Positions 41,864 to 51,785 of a stretch of DNA of 64,000 nt are shown here, one piece after another. A program made the translations under genes and the position numbers. Within the stretch, counting starts at the first letter, position 1, and every line of letters begins with the position of its first letter. Source of the DNA: Anaerostipes hadrus ATCC 29173 = JCM 17467. GTDB lineage: Bacteria; Bacillota; Clostridia; Lachnospirales; Lachnospiraceae. The stretch is from positions 1,979,501-2,043,500 of the forward strand of contig NZ_AP028031.1 of assembly GCF_030296915.1 (NCBI RefSeq), read 5' to 3'. A model generated the notes under the pieces. That model did no database searches. It was not told the DNA's origin and saw nothing but the letters and a program-made list of their open reading frames with translations.

Positions 41864-42649
41864 CTACTTCTTAAATACGTTTGCAAGTCTCTGGAAGAAA
41901 GTTGGTCCTGTGATTTCCATGAATGGAACGTCTTTGCCCATCACACGATTACAGATATTCTGGTATGCTTTTCCTGCTGGTGTATTGCTTCCAACCAATG
42001 GTTCTCCCTGGTTTGTGGAAATGACAATATTCTCATCATCTGGTACGATTCCGATCAGGTCAACCGCAAGAATATCAAGAACATCATCTTTGGATAACAT
42101 ATCTCCACGTTCTACCATATCCATACGTATCCTGTTGATCACCAGATCGATCTTATGTATATCATTTGCCTCTAATAGTCCAATGATACGGTCTGCATCA
42201 CGGATTGCTGATACCTCTGGTGTTGTAACGATCAGTGCACGGTCTGCTGCTGCAATCGCATTCTTAAATCCTTGTTCGATTCCTGCTGGGCAGTCAAGAA
42301 TGATATAGTCAAATTCACTTTTTAGTTCTTCTACCAGTTTTGACATCTGTTCTGGTGTTACGGATGTCTTATCTCTTGTCTGTGCAGATGGCAGTAAAAA
42401 AAGATTTGGATATTTCTTGTCTTTGATCATTGCCTGTTTGATTCTGCAGTTTCCTTCCACAACGTCAACCAGATTATAAACGATTCTATTCTCAAGCCCC
42501 ATGACAACGTCCAGATTACGAAGTCCGATATCCGTATCGATCAATACGACTTTCTTTCCTTCCTTCGCTAATCCTGTTCCCACATTGGCAGTGGTTGTTG
42601 TCTTTCCAACGCCACCCTTTCCAGATGTGATTACGATAACTTCACTCAT
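41864..42649 (-). CDS. minD: Septum-site determining ATPase MinD
   Basis: 261 residues from the ATG with GGAGGAAACAAAA before it. Deviant Walker A GKGGVGKTTTTANVG (about 9-23), DTDIGLRNLDVVMGLENR, PSAQTRDKTSV, DCPAGIEQGF (Walker B) and INRIRMDMVERGDMLS. The C-terminal amphipathic membrane helix (FFQRLANVFKK) is visible. Recruits MinC to the membrane. Order minC-minD-minE on one transcript. Confidence 0.97.
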   Translation of the reverse strand: MSEVIVITSGKGGVGKTTTTANVGTGLAKEGKKVVLIDTDIGLRNLDVVMGLENRIVYNLVDVVEGNCRIKQAMIKDKKYPNLFLLPSAQTRDKTSVTPEQMSKLVEELKSEFDYIILDCPAGIEQGFKNAIAAADRALIVTTPEVSAIRDADRIIGLLEANDIHKIDLVINRIRMDMVERGDMLSKDDVLDILAVDLIGIVPDDENIVISTNQGEPLVGSNTPAGKAYQNICNRVMGKDVPFMEITGPTFFQRLANVFKK

Positions 42650-42667
42650 TTTTGTTTCCTCCATTCA

Positions 42668-43408
42668 CTATACTATGATTTCATTTAAGAGCGCTTTAGA
42701 TATGGGCTCGATATAAATATTTTCATCTTCTACAAATGCAATCTGTGCTTCCATCGGCTGATTGTCATTATTCTTTGATCTTCCGAAAAGCTTTTTCTTC
42801 TTCTCTGGTTCTCCATCGGCACTTCTTGCGATGTGTTTTCCGATACGGATCTGCATCGGCTGCATATCAAGTGCTGCGACAAAAGCATGATCATCTCCAT
42901 CACATCCTGCACTCAAATATCCTTTGGCACATCCAAGAACAACTACATTACCTTTGGCACATACGGAAGCTCCAGGATTCACATCCCCGACCACTACAAC
43001 ACTTGCATCAGATTCCAGACTCTGTCCGGAGCGAAGTGTTCCACGGTAGAACTGTCCATCTCCCTTTCTTCTCTCATCAACCATGGACTGATTTCTTTTT
43101 TGTTCTCTTTCCTGAATCTTTTTCAATACATCCTTAAAAGAAGTTTCCATGATCTTATCATCTTCTATCACATATGCGATCGTCAAAGTTGTTTTTTCTG
43201 CAATGATCTGCAATACATTCTGAAGTTCTTTGGCATCTAGTTTTCTGCCTTCGATCTTTAGTGCGATCTGTGTCTGTCCATTAAAGAAATCTTTTGCCTG
43301 CACAAATTTATCTTCGATCGCTTTGATCAGTTGATCAAACTTCATTCCTGGATCTAACACCATGGTAAGTCCCAGACTGTTTCCCTTGAGCAATACCGGC
43401 TGATTCAT
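42668..43408 (-). CDS. minC: Septum-site inhibitor MinC
   Basis: 246 residues. FtsZ polymerisation inhibitor. N-terminal domain about 1-110 (LTMVLDPGMKFDQLIKAIED), then the C-terminal beta-helix domain: RSGQSLESDASVVVVGDVNPGASVCAKGNV and LGCAKGYLSAGCDGDDHAFV. Ends with IEPISKALLNEIIV. In the usual minCDE order, 20 bp after PBP2's stop. Confidence 0.93.
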   Translation of the reverse strand: MNQPVLLKGNSLGLTMVLDPGMKFDQLIKAIEDKFVQAKDFFNGQTQIALKIEGRKLDAKELQNVLQIIAEKTTLTIAYVIEDDKIMETSFKDVLKKIQEREQKRNQSMVDERRKGDGQFYRGTLRSGQSLESDASVVVVGDVNPGASVCAKGNVVVLGCAKGYLSAGCDGDDHAFVAALDMQPMQIRIGKHIARSADGEPEKKKKLFGRSKNNDNQPMEAQIAFVEDENIYIEPISKALLNEIIV

Positions 43409-43428
43409 ACAATTCCTCTCTTCTTTCT

Positions 43429-46341
43429 CTAATCTCCTGCAGTACCAACACTGGTTTCTGTGACTGATTTATTATTCTTCTCTAATGTCTTCTTTGTCTT
43501 ATCATTTGCAAAATAATACTCATAAATATCCTTTGCAGTCGCTGCTGCATTAGATGAGGTATATCCAAACGGAATAACAACCGTTGTTGTGATCTCTGGC
43601 TTCTCATATGGTCCATAAGAGATAAACAACGCATGATTCGGACGTTTCTTATTCTCCTGTGCTGTACCCGTCTTACCTGCTAATTTTACTTTCATGCCTT
43701 GGAAGATACTGCTTACGGAGCTGTCCTTTCCGCTGACTACACCTCTCATACCAGTATGCACTGCATTCCAGTATGTTGTGTCATAATGAAGTTGTCTTAC
43801 TTTCTTAACTCCATATTTCTTGACTGTCTTTCCATTATCGTCAGTGATCTTGTCCATGACACTTAGATCATATACGGTTCCACTGTTGGATAATGTTGTC
43901 ACATAATTCGCAATCTGACTTGGCGTGAAACTATTACGTCCCTGTCCAATGGCAGAACGTACGGATGTTTCATCAGAAACCTGTGGAGATGACTCATCCA
44001 GTTCAATTCCTGACTGCTTATTAAGCCCTAGCTGTGTTGCGTATTTCTCCAAGTACTTAAGACCTTCTTTACTGCTGTAGGAACCTGATTTGTCTCCTAA
44101 TCTATATCCTACTTCATAAAAGAAATAATTACAAGATGCTTCGATCGCTGTTGACACAGTTCTTGCTCCATGGCGATCTGGATATTTCCAACACTTCGCC
44201 GGTGGTGTGATCTTATCGTATAACCCTGTACAGTTGATGACTGTACTTGTCGTGATCGCTTTCTCATTAAGACCTGCCAAAGCAGACAATGGCTTAAATG
44301 TAGATCCCGGTGCTGTCTTATGTTTCAGTGCCTGATTATATAATGGTGTAGATGCTGAGTTTGCCAGCTGCCTGTAGTATCCGGAATCTGTTCCGTTTGA
44401 TAAACGGTTGCTGTCATATCCAGGATAACTTACCAATGCTTTTACCTTTCCTGTCTTGGAATCTGTGATCACAACAGATCCGGAACATGGATCCATACCA
44501 ATCTGTCCTGGTGTGATCTGTAAACTCTTTAACTTTCTTCGAATGAAATCATAGCTGTTTAGGGAACCAGATTTCAATGCCGTATAATCACTGTCACCTT
44601 TCTTCTTTAAAACTCCCTGTTCATAAAGAAGGAGACATACTTCTCTTCCGCTTAATTTTCCTTTCATGATGCTTTGTTCGCAGACTGTCATATCAAAATC
44701 ATCTGCATCAACCAAAGCATCTTCTACATAAGCAGCCAGTGCTTTCATGATCTCTTCAGTGTCATTGTATTTGCTGCTGATATTTAGTGAGGAAATATCA
44801 ATCCATTCCTTGTTCACGGCATACCTTAAGAATTCACTTAAACTGATCTTCTCATTCTTCCACTTCTGATATGTCTTATCCGTCGTATCGATAGAACTTG
44901 AGATCAATACTTTCTTGCTAGACAACAGACTGTATACATAAGATGCATAGGCTTGTTTTTCTTCACTCTGATCTTTGTACGCTTTGGTATCTTTCAAAAC
45001 AAGATCCTTTGATACCTTGATCGCCTGATCTTCTAAATTCTGAATCTTTCGATACATCTTCTTCTCATAGGATGTCGCCTTATCTCCATTGAGATTCTCA
45101 AGGTCGATCACACTATTGCCAATAAATGAATAATATACTTTCTTGATCGGGATCATAATATTCTCACGGTCATTTCCTGCGCTGTCAGAACTTGTAAGCT
45201 TAGACAGAACAATTCCCGCGATCTTCTTCTCGAGCAGATTATATACATATTCCTGTAATTCGCTGTCAATCGATAATGTGATATTATTTCCTGTTCCCGA
45301 TTTGACTGTCTTGGTCGTGTCGATGATCTTTCCAACATTGTTGACAACCAGAGTCTTGCTTCCACTGTCTCCGTGAAGATAATTCTCAAACTGCTTCTCA
45401 ACACCGGCCTTTCCAACCGTCTCATCACTGGAATAGTAATCTTTATCTTCTTCTTTCTTTCCTTTGTTATATGTTTCAAGTTCATCCGTATTGACCGTTC
45501 CTGTATATCCGATCACATGAGACATCGCCTCACTTTTATTATATACACGAATAGACTTTGTATCAATATCTATTCCCGGAAGTTCTGAACTTCTTTCTTT
45601 GATCTCAGCAATACTTCTGTTATTGATCTCATTTGCGATCGTCACCTTCATATACTGAGAATAACGACTTAAAAATGCACTGTATCTGACAGACATGATC
45701 TTTAATGCATCTTTCTTGGAATAAGATTTATCAATATCAAACATCTTTCCTGTTCCTGCGGAGCCAAGAGTTCCATTTCTCAAATATTCAAAAACCTGTT
45801 CTGCAGTTGCATTCAGCTGTTTATCTCTTAATTCTTTCTCGGACTTTGAAAGGTCTGTGCTGTTTCCAATTCCAAAAACATCTCTCTTAAACTTCTTTAA
45901 TTTTGACCCAGTCTCTGTAAAACGAAACTTTCCGCTTCCTGTATATTCAATCGGAATCTCATTGATAAAAGAGTCTCCATTTCGCTCCAGGATCTTGATC
46001 ACTTTATAAATGACTTTATTCTTCTCATAACTTTCTGATGTACCATTCTTTGATGCCAACGTCTGAAATGCATTGTCATTCTGGAAGTTCACTGTATATA
46101 CAAGTTTGTTGTATGCAAGCAGTTTTCCATTCACATCATAAATATTCCCTCTGGTACCAGATGTCTTGACTGTCTTTTGTACTTTATATGTAAAATCATT
46201 TTTATGTGACTGACCTTCTACGATCTGAAGGACAAACACACGCCCGATCAACACACAATAAAGCACAACGATCAGTATGATCAAGGCAAGCAGTCTGTTT
46301 GCCAGTAATTTTTCTGCTTTCTCGTAAATTTTTCGTAACAC
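43429..46341 (-). CDS. mrdA: Penicillin-binding protein 2 (elongation-type class B PBP) with a large insertion
   Basis: 970 residues, against about 630-720 for most PBP2. One N-terminal helix (LLALIILIVVLYCVLIGRVFVLQI), a dimerisation domain (SRYSQYM..., VIGYTGTVNTDELETYNKG, DETVGKAGVEKQFENYLHG) and a transpeptidase domain with S-T-F-K (near 678, TAPGSTFKPLSAL), S-C-N (near 737) and K-T-G (near 890, LAGKTGTAQENKK). About 220 charged residues are inserted between DSELQEYVYNLLEKK and MDPCSGSVVITDSKTG. Partner of RodA. It starts exactly at the mreD stop (1-base overlap). Confidence 0.93.
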   Translation of the reverse strand: MLRKIYEKAEKLLANRLLALIILIVVLYCVLIGRVFVLQIVEGQSHKNDFTYKVQKTVKTSGTRGNIYDVNGKLLAYNKLVYTVNFQNDNAFQTLASKNGTSESYEKNKVIYKVIKILERNGDSFINEIPIEYTGSGKFRFTETGSKLKKFKRDVFGIGNSTDLSKSEKELRDKQLNATAEQVFEYLRNGTLGSAGTGKMFDIDKSYSKKDALKIMSVRYSAFLSRYSQYMKVTIANEINNRSIAEIKERSSELPGIDIDTKSIRVYNKSEAMSHVIGYTGTVNTDELETYNKGKKEEDKDYYSSDETVGKAGVEKQFENYLHGDSGSKTLVVNNVGKIIDTTKTVKSGTGNNITLSIDSELQEYVYNLLEKKIAGIVLSKLTSSDSAGNDRENIMIPIKKVYYSFIGNSVIDLENLNGDKATSYEKKMYRKIQNLEDQAIKVSKDLVLKDTKAYKDQSEEKQAYASYVYSLLSSKKVLISSSIDTTDKTYQKWKNEKISLSEFLRYAVNKEWIDISSLNISSKYNDTEEIMKALAAYVEDALVDADDFDMTVCEQSIMKGKLSGREVCLLLYEQGVLKKKGDSDYTALKSGSLNSYDFIRRKLKSLQITPGQIGMDPCSGSVVITDSKTGKVKALVSYPGYDSNRLSNGTDSGYYRQLANSASTPLYNQALKHKTAPGSTFKPLSALAGLNEKAITTSTVINCTGLYDKITPPAKCWKYPDRHGARTVSTAIEASCNYFFYEVGYRLGDKSGSYSSKEGLKYLEKYATQLGLNKQSGIELDESSPQVSDETSVRSAIGQGRNSFTPSQIANYVTTLSNSGTVYDLSVMDKITDDNGKTVKKYGVKKVRQLHYDTTYWNAVHTGMRGVVSGKDSSVSSIFQGMKVKLAGKTGTAQENKKRPNHALFISYGPYEKPEITTTVVIPFGYTSSNAAATAKDIYEYYFANDKTKKTLEKNNKSVTETSVGTAGD

Positions 46342-46856
46342 TAGAACATACTCCTTTTTTCACCATCTCTGATCCTGATATCAACCTCTAACAATATCTT
46401 ATATATAAGCAATGCTACGATTCCCGTATATACTGCTTCCGGAATCATAACTTTAAACAGATAAGAAAAAAACTGCAATCTTCCTCTCATTGCAAAGAAG
46501 AAAAAGAAGATCACAAAACTATACGCAAGGGAATTCGCTGTTAGAAGTCCGATCGGCAGCAAGATATCATCCTCATAAAAATATGTATGGAACCATCCGT
46601 TGACATATCCAAACATTAAATACACAAATGCGTTCTGACCTAAAACATTCCCTGAGAATATATCAATCAGCAGTCCACAGACAAATCCGATCACGATCCC
46701 CGCTTTCCTGCCTCGAATAAATGCGATCGTAACCGTTAAGATCAGCAGAATATTCGGCATAACCCCTGCAAGTTTCAAAAAATTAAAGACGGATGTCTGT
46801 AAAAGGAAACAGACTAGTACCGATATCACATAAAATAAAATTCGTTTGATCTTCAT
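46341..46856 (-). CDS. mreD: Rod shape-determining protein MreD
   Basis: 171 residues, five or six hydrophobic helices. Typical MreD flow: ILFYVISVLVCFLLQTSVF, MPNILLILTVTIAFIRGRKAG, IDIFSGNVLGQNAFVYLMFGY and MIPEAVYTGIVALLIYKIL. Links MreC and the peptidoglycan machinery in the membrane. Between mreC and PBP2, as in most Firmicutes. Confidence 0.92.
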   Translation of the reverse strand: MKIKRILFYVISVLVCFLLQTSVFNFLKLAGVMPNILLILTVTIAFIRGRKAGIVIGFVCGLLIDIFSGNVLGQNAFVYLMFGYVNGWFHTYFYEDDILLPIGLLTANSLAYSFVIFFFFFAMRGRLQFFSYLFKVMIPEAVYTGIVALLIYKILLEVDIRIRDGEKRSMF

Positions 46857-46867
46857 ATCCTCACCTG

Positions 46868-47734
46868 CTATTCCTTTGTTTCTTCATCAAGATTCTTTGT
46901 TTTCTTAAGATCTGTGATAACCAAAACTTCTTTTAAATGCTTGAAATCAACGACTGGTGTCACTTTCGCTGTCTTGGTAAGCTTTGTAGAATCAAGTTTC
47001 AGATCAGATACTTTCCCGATCGTGATCCCTTCATTAAATTTGGAACTTACATAAGATGTTACAAGCTCATCTCCATTCTTGACTTTTGCATCTTTGCTGA
47101 TATATACAACTTCCAGATATCCATCTTCCATCGTATCCAGACTTCCATTTACGATACACGCATCATTTGTCTTTAGGAACATAGCACTGACCATACTTGT
47201 ATCATTAATGATCGTTCGTACTTTGGCTGTATGTGATGATACATCATAGACAATTCCTACGAGACCATTCCCTGCAATGACATTCATGTCTTTCTTAATG
47301 CCGTCTTTGCTTCCTCTATTGATCAGAAAGATGTCAAACCAGTTTCCTGATCCTTTACTGATGACTCTGGCTCCAACTGTATGATATTTTTTATATTTTT
47401 GTTTTAATTTCAAAAGATCCTGCAGACGTTCTAATTCTACCTGATTCTGCTGTAGCACACGATTCTGCATCTTCAGAACATCGATCTTCTCCTGTAGACG
47501 CTCATTCTCTGCTCTCAGTGTCTTCTTGCTTTTCGCATTCTCATTCCATGAAAACACGGCATTTCCTACCGAATTAATGCCTTCCTGCATCGGAGATAAA
47601 ACAGTGAAAAAGATATTCTTGACTGGAGTTAAGACTCCTCCGGCAAAAACACTGATTCCCGCCAGTAACCCACACACCACGATAAAAATCGCTAACAGGT
47701 GGTTTGAATTAAATTTTTTCTTTTGCAATTTCAT
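46868..47734 (-). CDS. mreC: Rod shape-determining protein MreC
   Basis: 288 residues from the ATG following AGAGGATAGACGT; the frame MMKEDRR upstream overlaps the ribosome site. One N-terminal helix, a coiled coil (about 65-110: ENERLQEKIDVLKMQNRVLQ) and a beta-barrel domain with DGIKKDMNVIAGNGLVGIV, STMVSAMFLKTN-like DTSMVSAMFLKT and DELVTSYVSSKFNEGITIG. Scaffold of the elongasome outside the membrane. Confidence 0.95.
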   Translation of the reverse strand: MKLQKKKFNSNHLLAIFIVVCGLLAGISVFAGGVLTPVKNIFFTVLSPMQEGINSVGNAVFSWNENAKSKKTLRAENERLQEKIDVLKMQNRVLQQNQVELERLQDLLKLKQKYKKYHTVGARVISKGSGNWFDIFLINRGSKDGIKKDMNVIAGNGLVGIVYDVSSHTAKVRTIINDTSMVSAMFLKTNDACIVNGSLDTMEDGYLEVVYISKDAKVKNGDELVTSYVSSKFNEGITIGKVSDLKLDSTKLTKTAKVTPVVDFKHLKEVLVITDLKKTKNLDEETKE

Positions 47735-47755
47735 ACGTCTATCCTCTTTCATCAT

Positions 47756-48715
47756 CTATCGTTTTAAATATGACTGCATTCCTAAGATCACATGATCTTC
47801 TGGCCGGTCAGCAATATGAACCGGTATCTTAAATTCTTCTTTGATCCACTCTGCCGTCTTTGGAAATGCTGCCCCGCCTCCAGATACATAGATTCCCTGA
47901 TTCATAATATCTGATGCAAGTTCTGGCGTAATGCTTTCTAACACTGCTTTTACCTGCACACAAATGTCTCTGACCTGACTGTGGGCCTTTTCTTCAACGA
48001 TCTGAATTGGTATCTTCTCTTGTTTTGGAAGTCCACTCACAAGATCTCTTCCCTTGATCATAGCTGCTTCTTTATCTTCTATCTTCGCATATGCAAGTTT
48101 TAAGTGTCTTGCACTTCGTGTTCCGATCGCTAATTTATAATTCTTCTTTACATAATCTCTGATCCACTCATCGATCTGGTCTCCTCCATATGGAAGAAGT
48201 CTGCTTGTTACGATCCCACCTAAAGATATCACAGAAATCTCTGTTGTTGAAGCTCCTATATCAATGATCATATTTCCACATGGCGCATTGACATCAATTC
48301 CGCTTCCAATTGCCGCAAGGATTGGCTTGGGAACTAAAGTTACATCCTTAACCCTTGAAGCTGATTCCCATGCAAGATCTTCAAATGCTCGTTTCTCAAC
48401 ATTCGTAATATCCACTGGAACTGCGATCATAAGACCGGTTTTCCTGATCCGTTTGAAATAATGGTCCAATACCGTTCCTAACAGATATCTCATATTCGTA
48501 TAATCTGAGATCACGCCGTGTTCCATTGGTTTCACTACATGAATACTGTATGGCTGTTTCTCATACATCGCAAATGCTTCGTTGCCGAATGCTTTTAGTT
48601 TTGCATCTTCATCAAATGCGATCATGTTCTTTATCTTTAAAAATTCTTCTTTATCTCTTGTACAGATTCTTAAATGTCTGGTTCCAAGTTCAATTCCTAG
48701 TTGTGCCGTTTTCAT
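47756..48715 (-). CDS. mreB: Divergent MreB-like actin homologue
   Basis: 319 residues, slightly short for MreB (about 340). The nucleotide fold is clear but altered: the first phosphate loop reads IELGTRHLRICTRD, with Glu where MreB has Asp, and without the usual TANTLI; the second reads IDIGASTTEISVISLGGIVT, close to canonical; the C-terminal motif is GIYVSGGGAAFPK. VKPMEHGVISDY, AVPVDITNVEKRAFEDLAWE and VPKPILAAIGSGIDV match MreB closely. Position before mreC supports the role. It may still polymerise, but nucleotide handling could differ. Confidence 0.85.
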   Translation of the reverse strand: MKTAQLGIELGTRHLRICTRDKEEFLKIKNMIAFDEDAKLKAFGNEAFAMYEKQPYSIHVVKPMEHGVISDYTNMRYLLGTVLDHYFKRIRKTGLMIAVPVDITNVEKRAFEDLAWESASRVKDVTLVPKPILAAIGSGIDVNAPCGNMIIDIGASTTEISVISLGGIVTSRLLPYGGDQIDEWIRDYVKKNYKLAIGTRSARHLKLAYAKIEDKEAAMIKGRDLVSGLPKQEKIPIQIVEEKAHSQVRDICVQVKAVLESITPELASDIMNQGIYVSGGGAAFPKTAEWIKEEFKIPVHIADRPEDHVILGMQSYLKR

Positions 48716-48725
48716 GTTCTGCTCC

Positions 48726-49424
48726 TTACATCATGTGTTCTTCTCGAAAACTTAAATATGTCTGGTCTCCGATGATAATGTGATCACATAGCGGAATCCC
48801 AAGAAATTCTCCTGCTTCTTTCATCCGCTTGGTCGTCAGAATATCCTGACGGCTTGGCGTTGGATCTCCAGATGGATGATTATGAATCATAAGTACGGAA
48901 ACCGCTTCGCATCGAAGTGCTTCCAGAAATAATTCTCTTGGTGATGCCACTGTCTGATTCACTGTACCAACAGAAACCGTAAGTTCCTTTATAACTTTAT
49001 TCTTTCCATTAAAAAAAATTAAAATCATCTCTTCCCGGCTTAAATGCCGCATCCGTTCCATATAATAATCTGCAATGGATGCTGGTGAATGAAAGCTTAT
49101 CTTATCTTCGACTTTCGCACTTGCTAATCGTTTAGACAATTCTGCAATACACAAGATCTGCATCGCCTTTACTTTCCCAATCCCGGGAATCTTTTGTAAT
49201 TCTTCTCTTGAAGTGTGGCAAATTCCCAGTATTCCCTCATAAAACGGATCGATCGACAACACTTTCGTTGCAAGATCGATCGCCGTCTGATCCTTTGTCC
49301 CACTTCTTAAGATCACTGCCAGAAGTTCTGCATCTGACAGCATTGCTGTTCCATTCTTTTCACACTTTTCATAAGGTCTTTCTGACACTGGTAATTCCTT
49401 TAATGTCTGATGTTTTTCTTCCAT
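48726..49424 (-). CDS. radC: RadC-family JAB-domain protein
   Basis: 232 residues from the ATG with AAAGGATCAGAT upstream; earlier in-frame starts exist. N-terminal helix-hairpin-helix part (LSDAELLAVILRSGTKDQTA, LQKIPGIGKVKAMQIL) and a JAB/MPN metal-binding domain with LMIHNHPSGDPTPSRQD and the final DHIIIGDQTYLSFREE. Once thought a DNA-repair protein; the biochemical role is unclear. It leads the mre-min block, 10 bp before mreB. Confidence 0.9.
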   Translation of the reverse strand: MEEKHQTLKELPVSERPYEKCEKNGTAMLSDAELLAVILRSGTKDQTAIDLATKVLSIDPFYEGILGICHTSREELQKIPGIGKVKAMQILCIAELSKRLASAKVEDKISFHSPASIADYYMERMRHLSREEMILIFFNGKNKVIKELTVSVGTVNQTVASPRELFLEALRCEAVSVLMIHNHPSGDPTPSRQDILTTKRMKEAGEFLGIPLCDHIIIGDQTYLSFREEHMM

Positions 49425-49548
49425 ATCTGATCCTTTCTGTCGAAAAATCTCCATGGTCAAAACATTTCTCACATTAAATCTTACCATAACTTTTCACTGA
49501 TGTATAGAAATCAAACCGTTGTTTTCCTTAAATTTTTCTTATTTTATT

Positions 49549-50844
49549 TTATGAAATCTCTGGAATTTCTACCAAACCTTTTTCTGCCATTCGCTGCAGG
49601 GACATGATGATTCCATATTTGGCATGTGGATATGTAAGACCTCCCTGGAAATATACTGCATAAGGCTCTTTCATTGGTCCATCAGCACTTAATTCAATGG
49701 ATGCGCCCGATACAAATGTTCCTGCTGCCATGATCACCTGGCTATCATATCCTGGCATATCCCATGGGATTGGTGTTACATGACTGTCGATCGGTGATGC
49801 TTTTTGAATTCCCTCGCAAAATGCGATCAATTTTTCAGGATCATGGAATTCCACTGCCTGAATAATATCATGTCGGTCTTCTTTTCCATCTGGAATCACT
49901 TTAAATCCTAATTTTTCATATAAATTGGCTGCAAAGATCGCTCCTTTGACTGCTGCATTGACAACCGTTGGTGCCATAAAGAATCCCTGGATAAACTGAC
50001 GATTAACTCCAAGACTGGCTCCTACTTCTTTTCCAAGCCCTGGTGTTGTAAGTCTGTATGCACACTGCTCGATCAGATCGCTTCTTCCACAGATGTATCC
50101 CCCGATTGGTGCAAGTCCTCCACCCGGATTCTTGATCAGGGAACCTACGATCATATCAGCTCCAACTTCCGATGGTTCTTTTTCTTCGACAAATTCACCA
50201 TAACAATTATCAACCATTACTATCAGGTCTTTATTGATCTCTTTTACAAATGCGATCGCTTCCCCGATCACATCAACAGATAAGGTTGGTCTTGTCGCAT
50301 AGCCTTTTGATCTCTGGATATGGATCAGTTTTGTTTTATCATTGATCGCATTTTTGATCCCCTCTAAGTCAAAGCTTCCATCTTCTAACAGATCAACCTG
50401 TGCATATGTGATCCCGTATTCTTTCAGGGACCCTTTGGATTCACGGATTCCAATGACTTCTTCTAAGGTATCATATGGTTTTCCTGAAATTGCAAGAATC
50501 TCATCTCCCGGACGTAAGTTTGCAGATAATGCAAGTCCTAATGCATGTGTTCCACATGTGATCTGCGGTCTTACAAGTGCATCTTCTGTTCCAAAAACAT
50601 CCGCATACAATGCTTCCACAGCTTCTCTTCCAGAATCATTGTATCCATATCCTGTTGTGCCACCCAGATGCATTTCCGCGATCTGATGTTTCTGCATCGC
50701 ATTTAATACCTTGATCTGGTTTAACTGTGCGATCGCATCTAACGTTTCAAAACGATCTTTTAATCCCTTTTCTACTTCCTGTGCATAGTCGAAGACTTTC
50801 TCATCGACGCCCATTTCTTTATAATAGTTCTTTAACTGATCCAT
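49549..50844 (-). CDS. ynbB: PLP-dependent methionine gamma-lyase-family protein (YnbB, 'aluminum resistance')
   Basis: 431 residues. Fold-type I PLP enzyme of the aluminum-resistance/YnbB family: QMHLGGTTGYGYNDSGREA-like MHLGGTTGYGYNDSGREAVE, LVRPQITCGTHALGLALSAN, LIHIQRSKGYATRPTLS, VDNCYGEFVEEKEPSEVGAD and SLIKNPGGGLAPIGGYI (the PLP lysine is in LIKNPGG). Substrate not established. Started at the second of two adjacent ATGs; its beginning overlaps the miaA 3' end by 26 bp. Last gene of the miaB operon. Confidence 0.88.
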   Translation of the reverse strand: MDQLKNYYKEMGVDEKVFDYAQEVEKGLKDRFETLDAIAQLNQIKVLNAMQKHQIAEMHLGGTTGYGYNDSGREAVEALYADVFGTEDALVRPQITCGTHALGLALSANLRPGDEILAISGKPYDTLEEVIGIRESKGSLKEYGITYAQVDLLEDGSFDLEGIKNAINDKTKLIHIQRSKGYATRPTLSVDVIGEAIAFVKEINKDLIVMVDNCYGEFVEEKEPSEVGADMIVGSLIKNPGGGLAPIGGYICGRSDLIEQCAYRLTTPGLGKEVGASLGVNRQFIQGFFMAPTVVNAAVKGAIFAANLYEKLGFKVIPDGKEDRHDIIQAVEFHDPEKLIAFCEGIQKASPIDSHVTPIPWDMPGYDSQVIMAAGTFVSGASIELSADGPMKEPYAVYFQGGLTYPHAKYGIIMSLQRMAEKGLVEIPEIS

Positions 50845-51781
50845 CATAGATCCCCTTTTCTTTTAATATTGTAAGCATATATGTTAAAATCTCATCTTCT
50901 GACCCAAATTGTGATTTATCTACCATACAGACTTCCTTTTCTCTTCCAAACCAGGTCAGCTGACGCTTTGCAAAATGTCTGGTGTCTTTCTTGATCTGTT
51001 CGATCGTATCCTCCAAAGAAAGATTTCCTTCTAAATACTCAAACACCTGACGATACCCGATTCCCTGCATGGAAACCATTGTTTTTTCATATCCTTCTTC
51101 TTTTAATCGTTTTACTTCATCGATCAATCCTTGTTCCGCCATAATATCAACGCGGCGATTGATCCTGTCGTATAAGATATCTCTTTTGTGGTTTAATACA
51201 AAATAAGCAAAATTATATGGTGAGGTCTTTGCTGCTTCCTTCTCATTATGCTCTGAGATCGGATATCCATTTAATTTATAAAATTCTAATGCACGGATCA
51301 CCCGCTTTACATTATTTTTATGAATCTTTTCTGTAGATTTTGGATCGACTTGTTTTAACATCTCGTATAAACTGTCGTTTCCTTCTCTTTTAGCTTTTTC
51401 TTCCAGTTGTTTTCTGTATTCCTGGTCTCCATCTTCTTTTGTGAAATCAATATCATATAAAAGACTTTGGATATAGAATCCTGTTCCACCAACGATCAGT
51501 GGAATCTTGCCTTTTGCATAGATTTCCTTTAGGGCATCTTTTGCCATCTGCTGAAATCTCGCTACATGAAATTCTTCTTTAGGATCAAGTTCATCCACCA
51601 GATAATGCTTGATCCCTTCCATCTCTTCCGGCATGATCTTGGCAGTTCCGATATCCATCTTCTTATAAACCTGCATAGAATCTGCGGAAATGATCTCTGC
51701 ATCTAAGATCTTTGCTAATCGGATCGACAGTTCTGTTTTTCCAACTGCTGTCGGTCCTGTTAAAATTACCATTGGTTTCAT
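50819..51781 (-). CDS. miaA: tRNA dimethylallyltransferase
   Basis: 320 residues. Adds a dimethylallyl group to A37 of tRNAs reading U-starting codons. P-loop VILTGPTAVGKTELSIRLA (about 5-23), ISADSMQVYKKMDIGTAK, VGGTGFYIQSLL, NNVKRVIRALEFY and IGYRQVFEYLEGNLSLEDTI. Its product is the substrate of MiaB, encoded in the same operon. Confidence 0.97.
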   Translation of the reverse strand: MKPMVILTGPTAVGKTELSIRLAKILDAEIISADSMQVYKKMDIGTAKIMPEEMEGIKHYLVDELDPKEEFHVARFQQMAKDALKEIYAKGKIPLIVGGTGFYIQSLLYDIDFTKEDGDQEYRKQLEEKAKREGNDSLYEMLKQVDPKSTEKIHKNNVKRVIRALEFYKLNGYPISEHNEKEAAKTSPYNFAYFVLNHKRDILYDRINRRVDIMAEQGLIDEVKRLKEEGYEKTMVSMQGIGYRQVFEYLEGNLSLEDTIEQIKKDTRHFAKRQLTWFGREKEVCMVDKSQFGSEDEILTYMLTILKEKGIYDGSVKELL

Positions 51782-51785
51782 CTAT

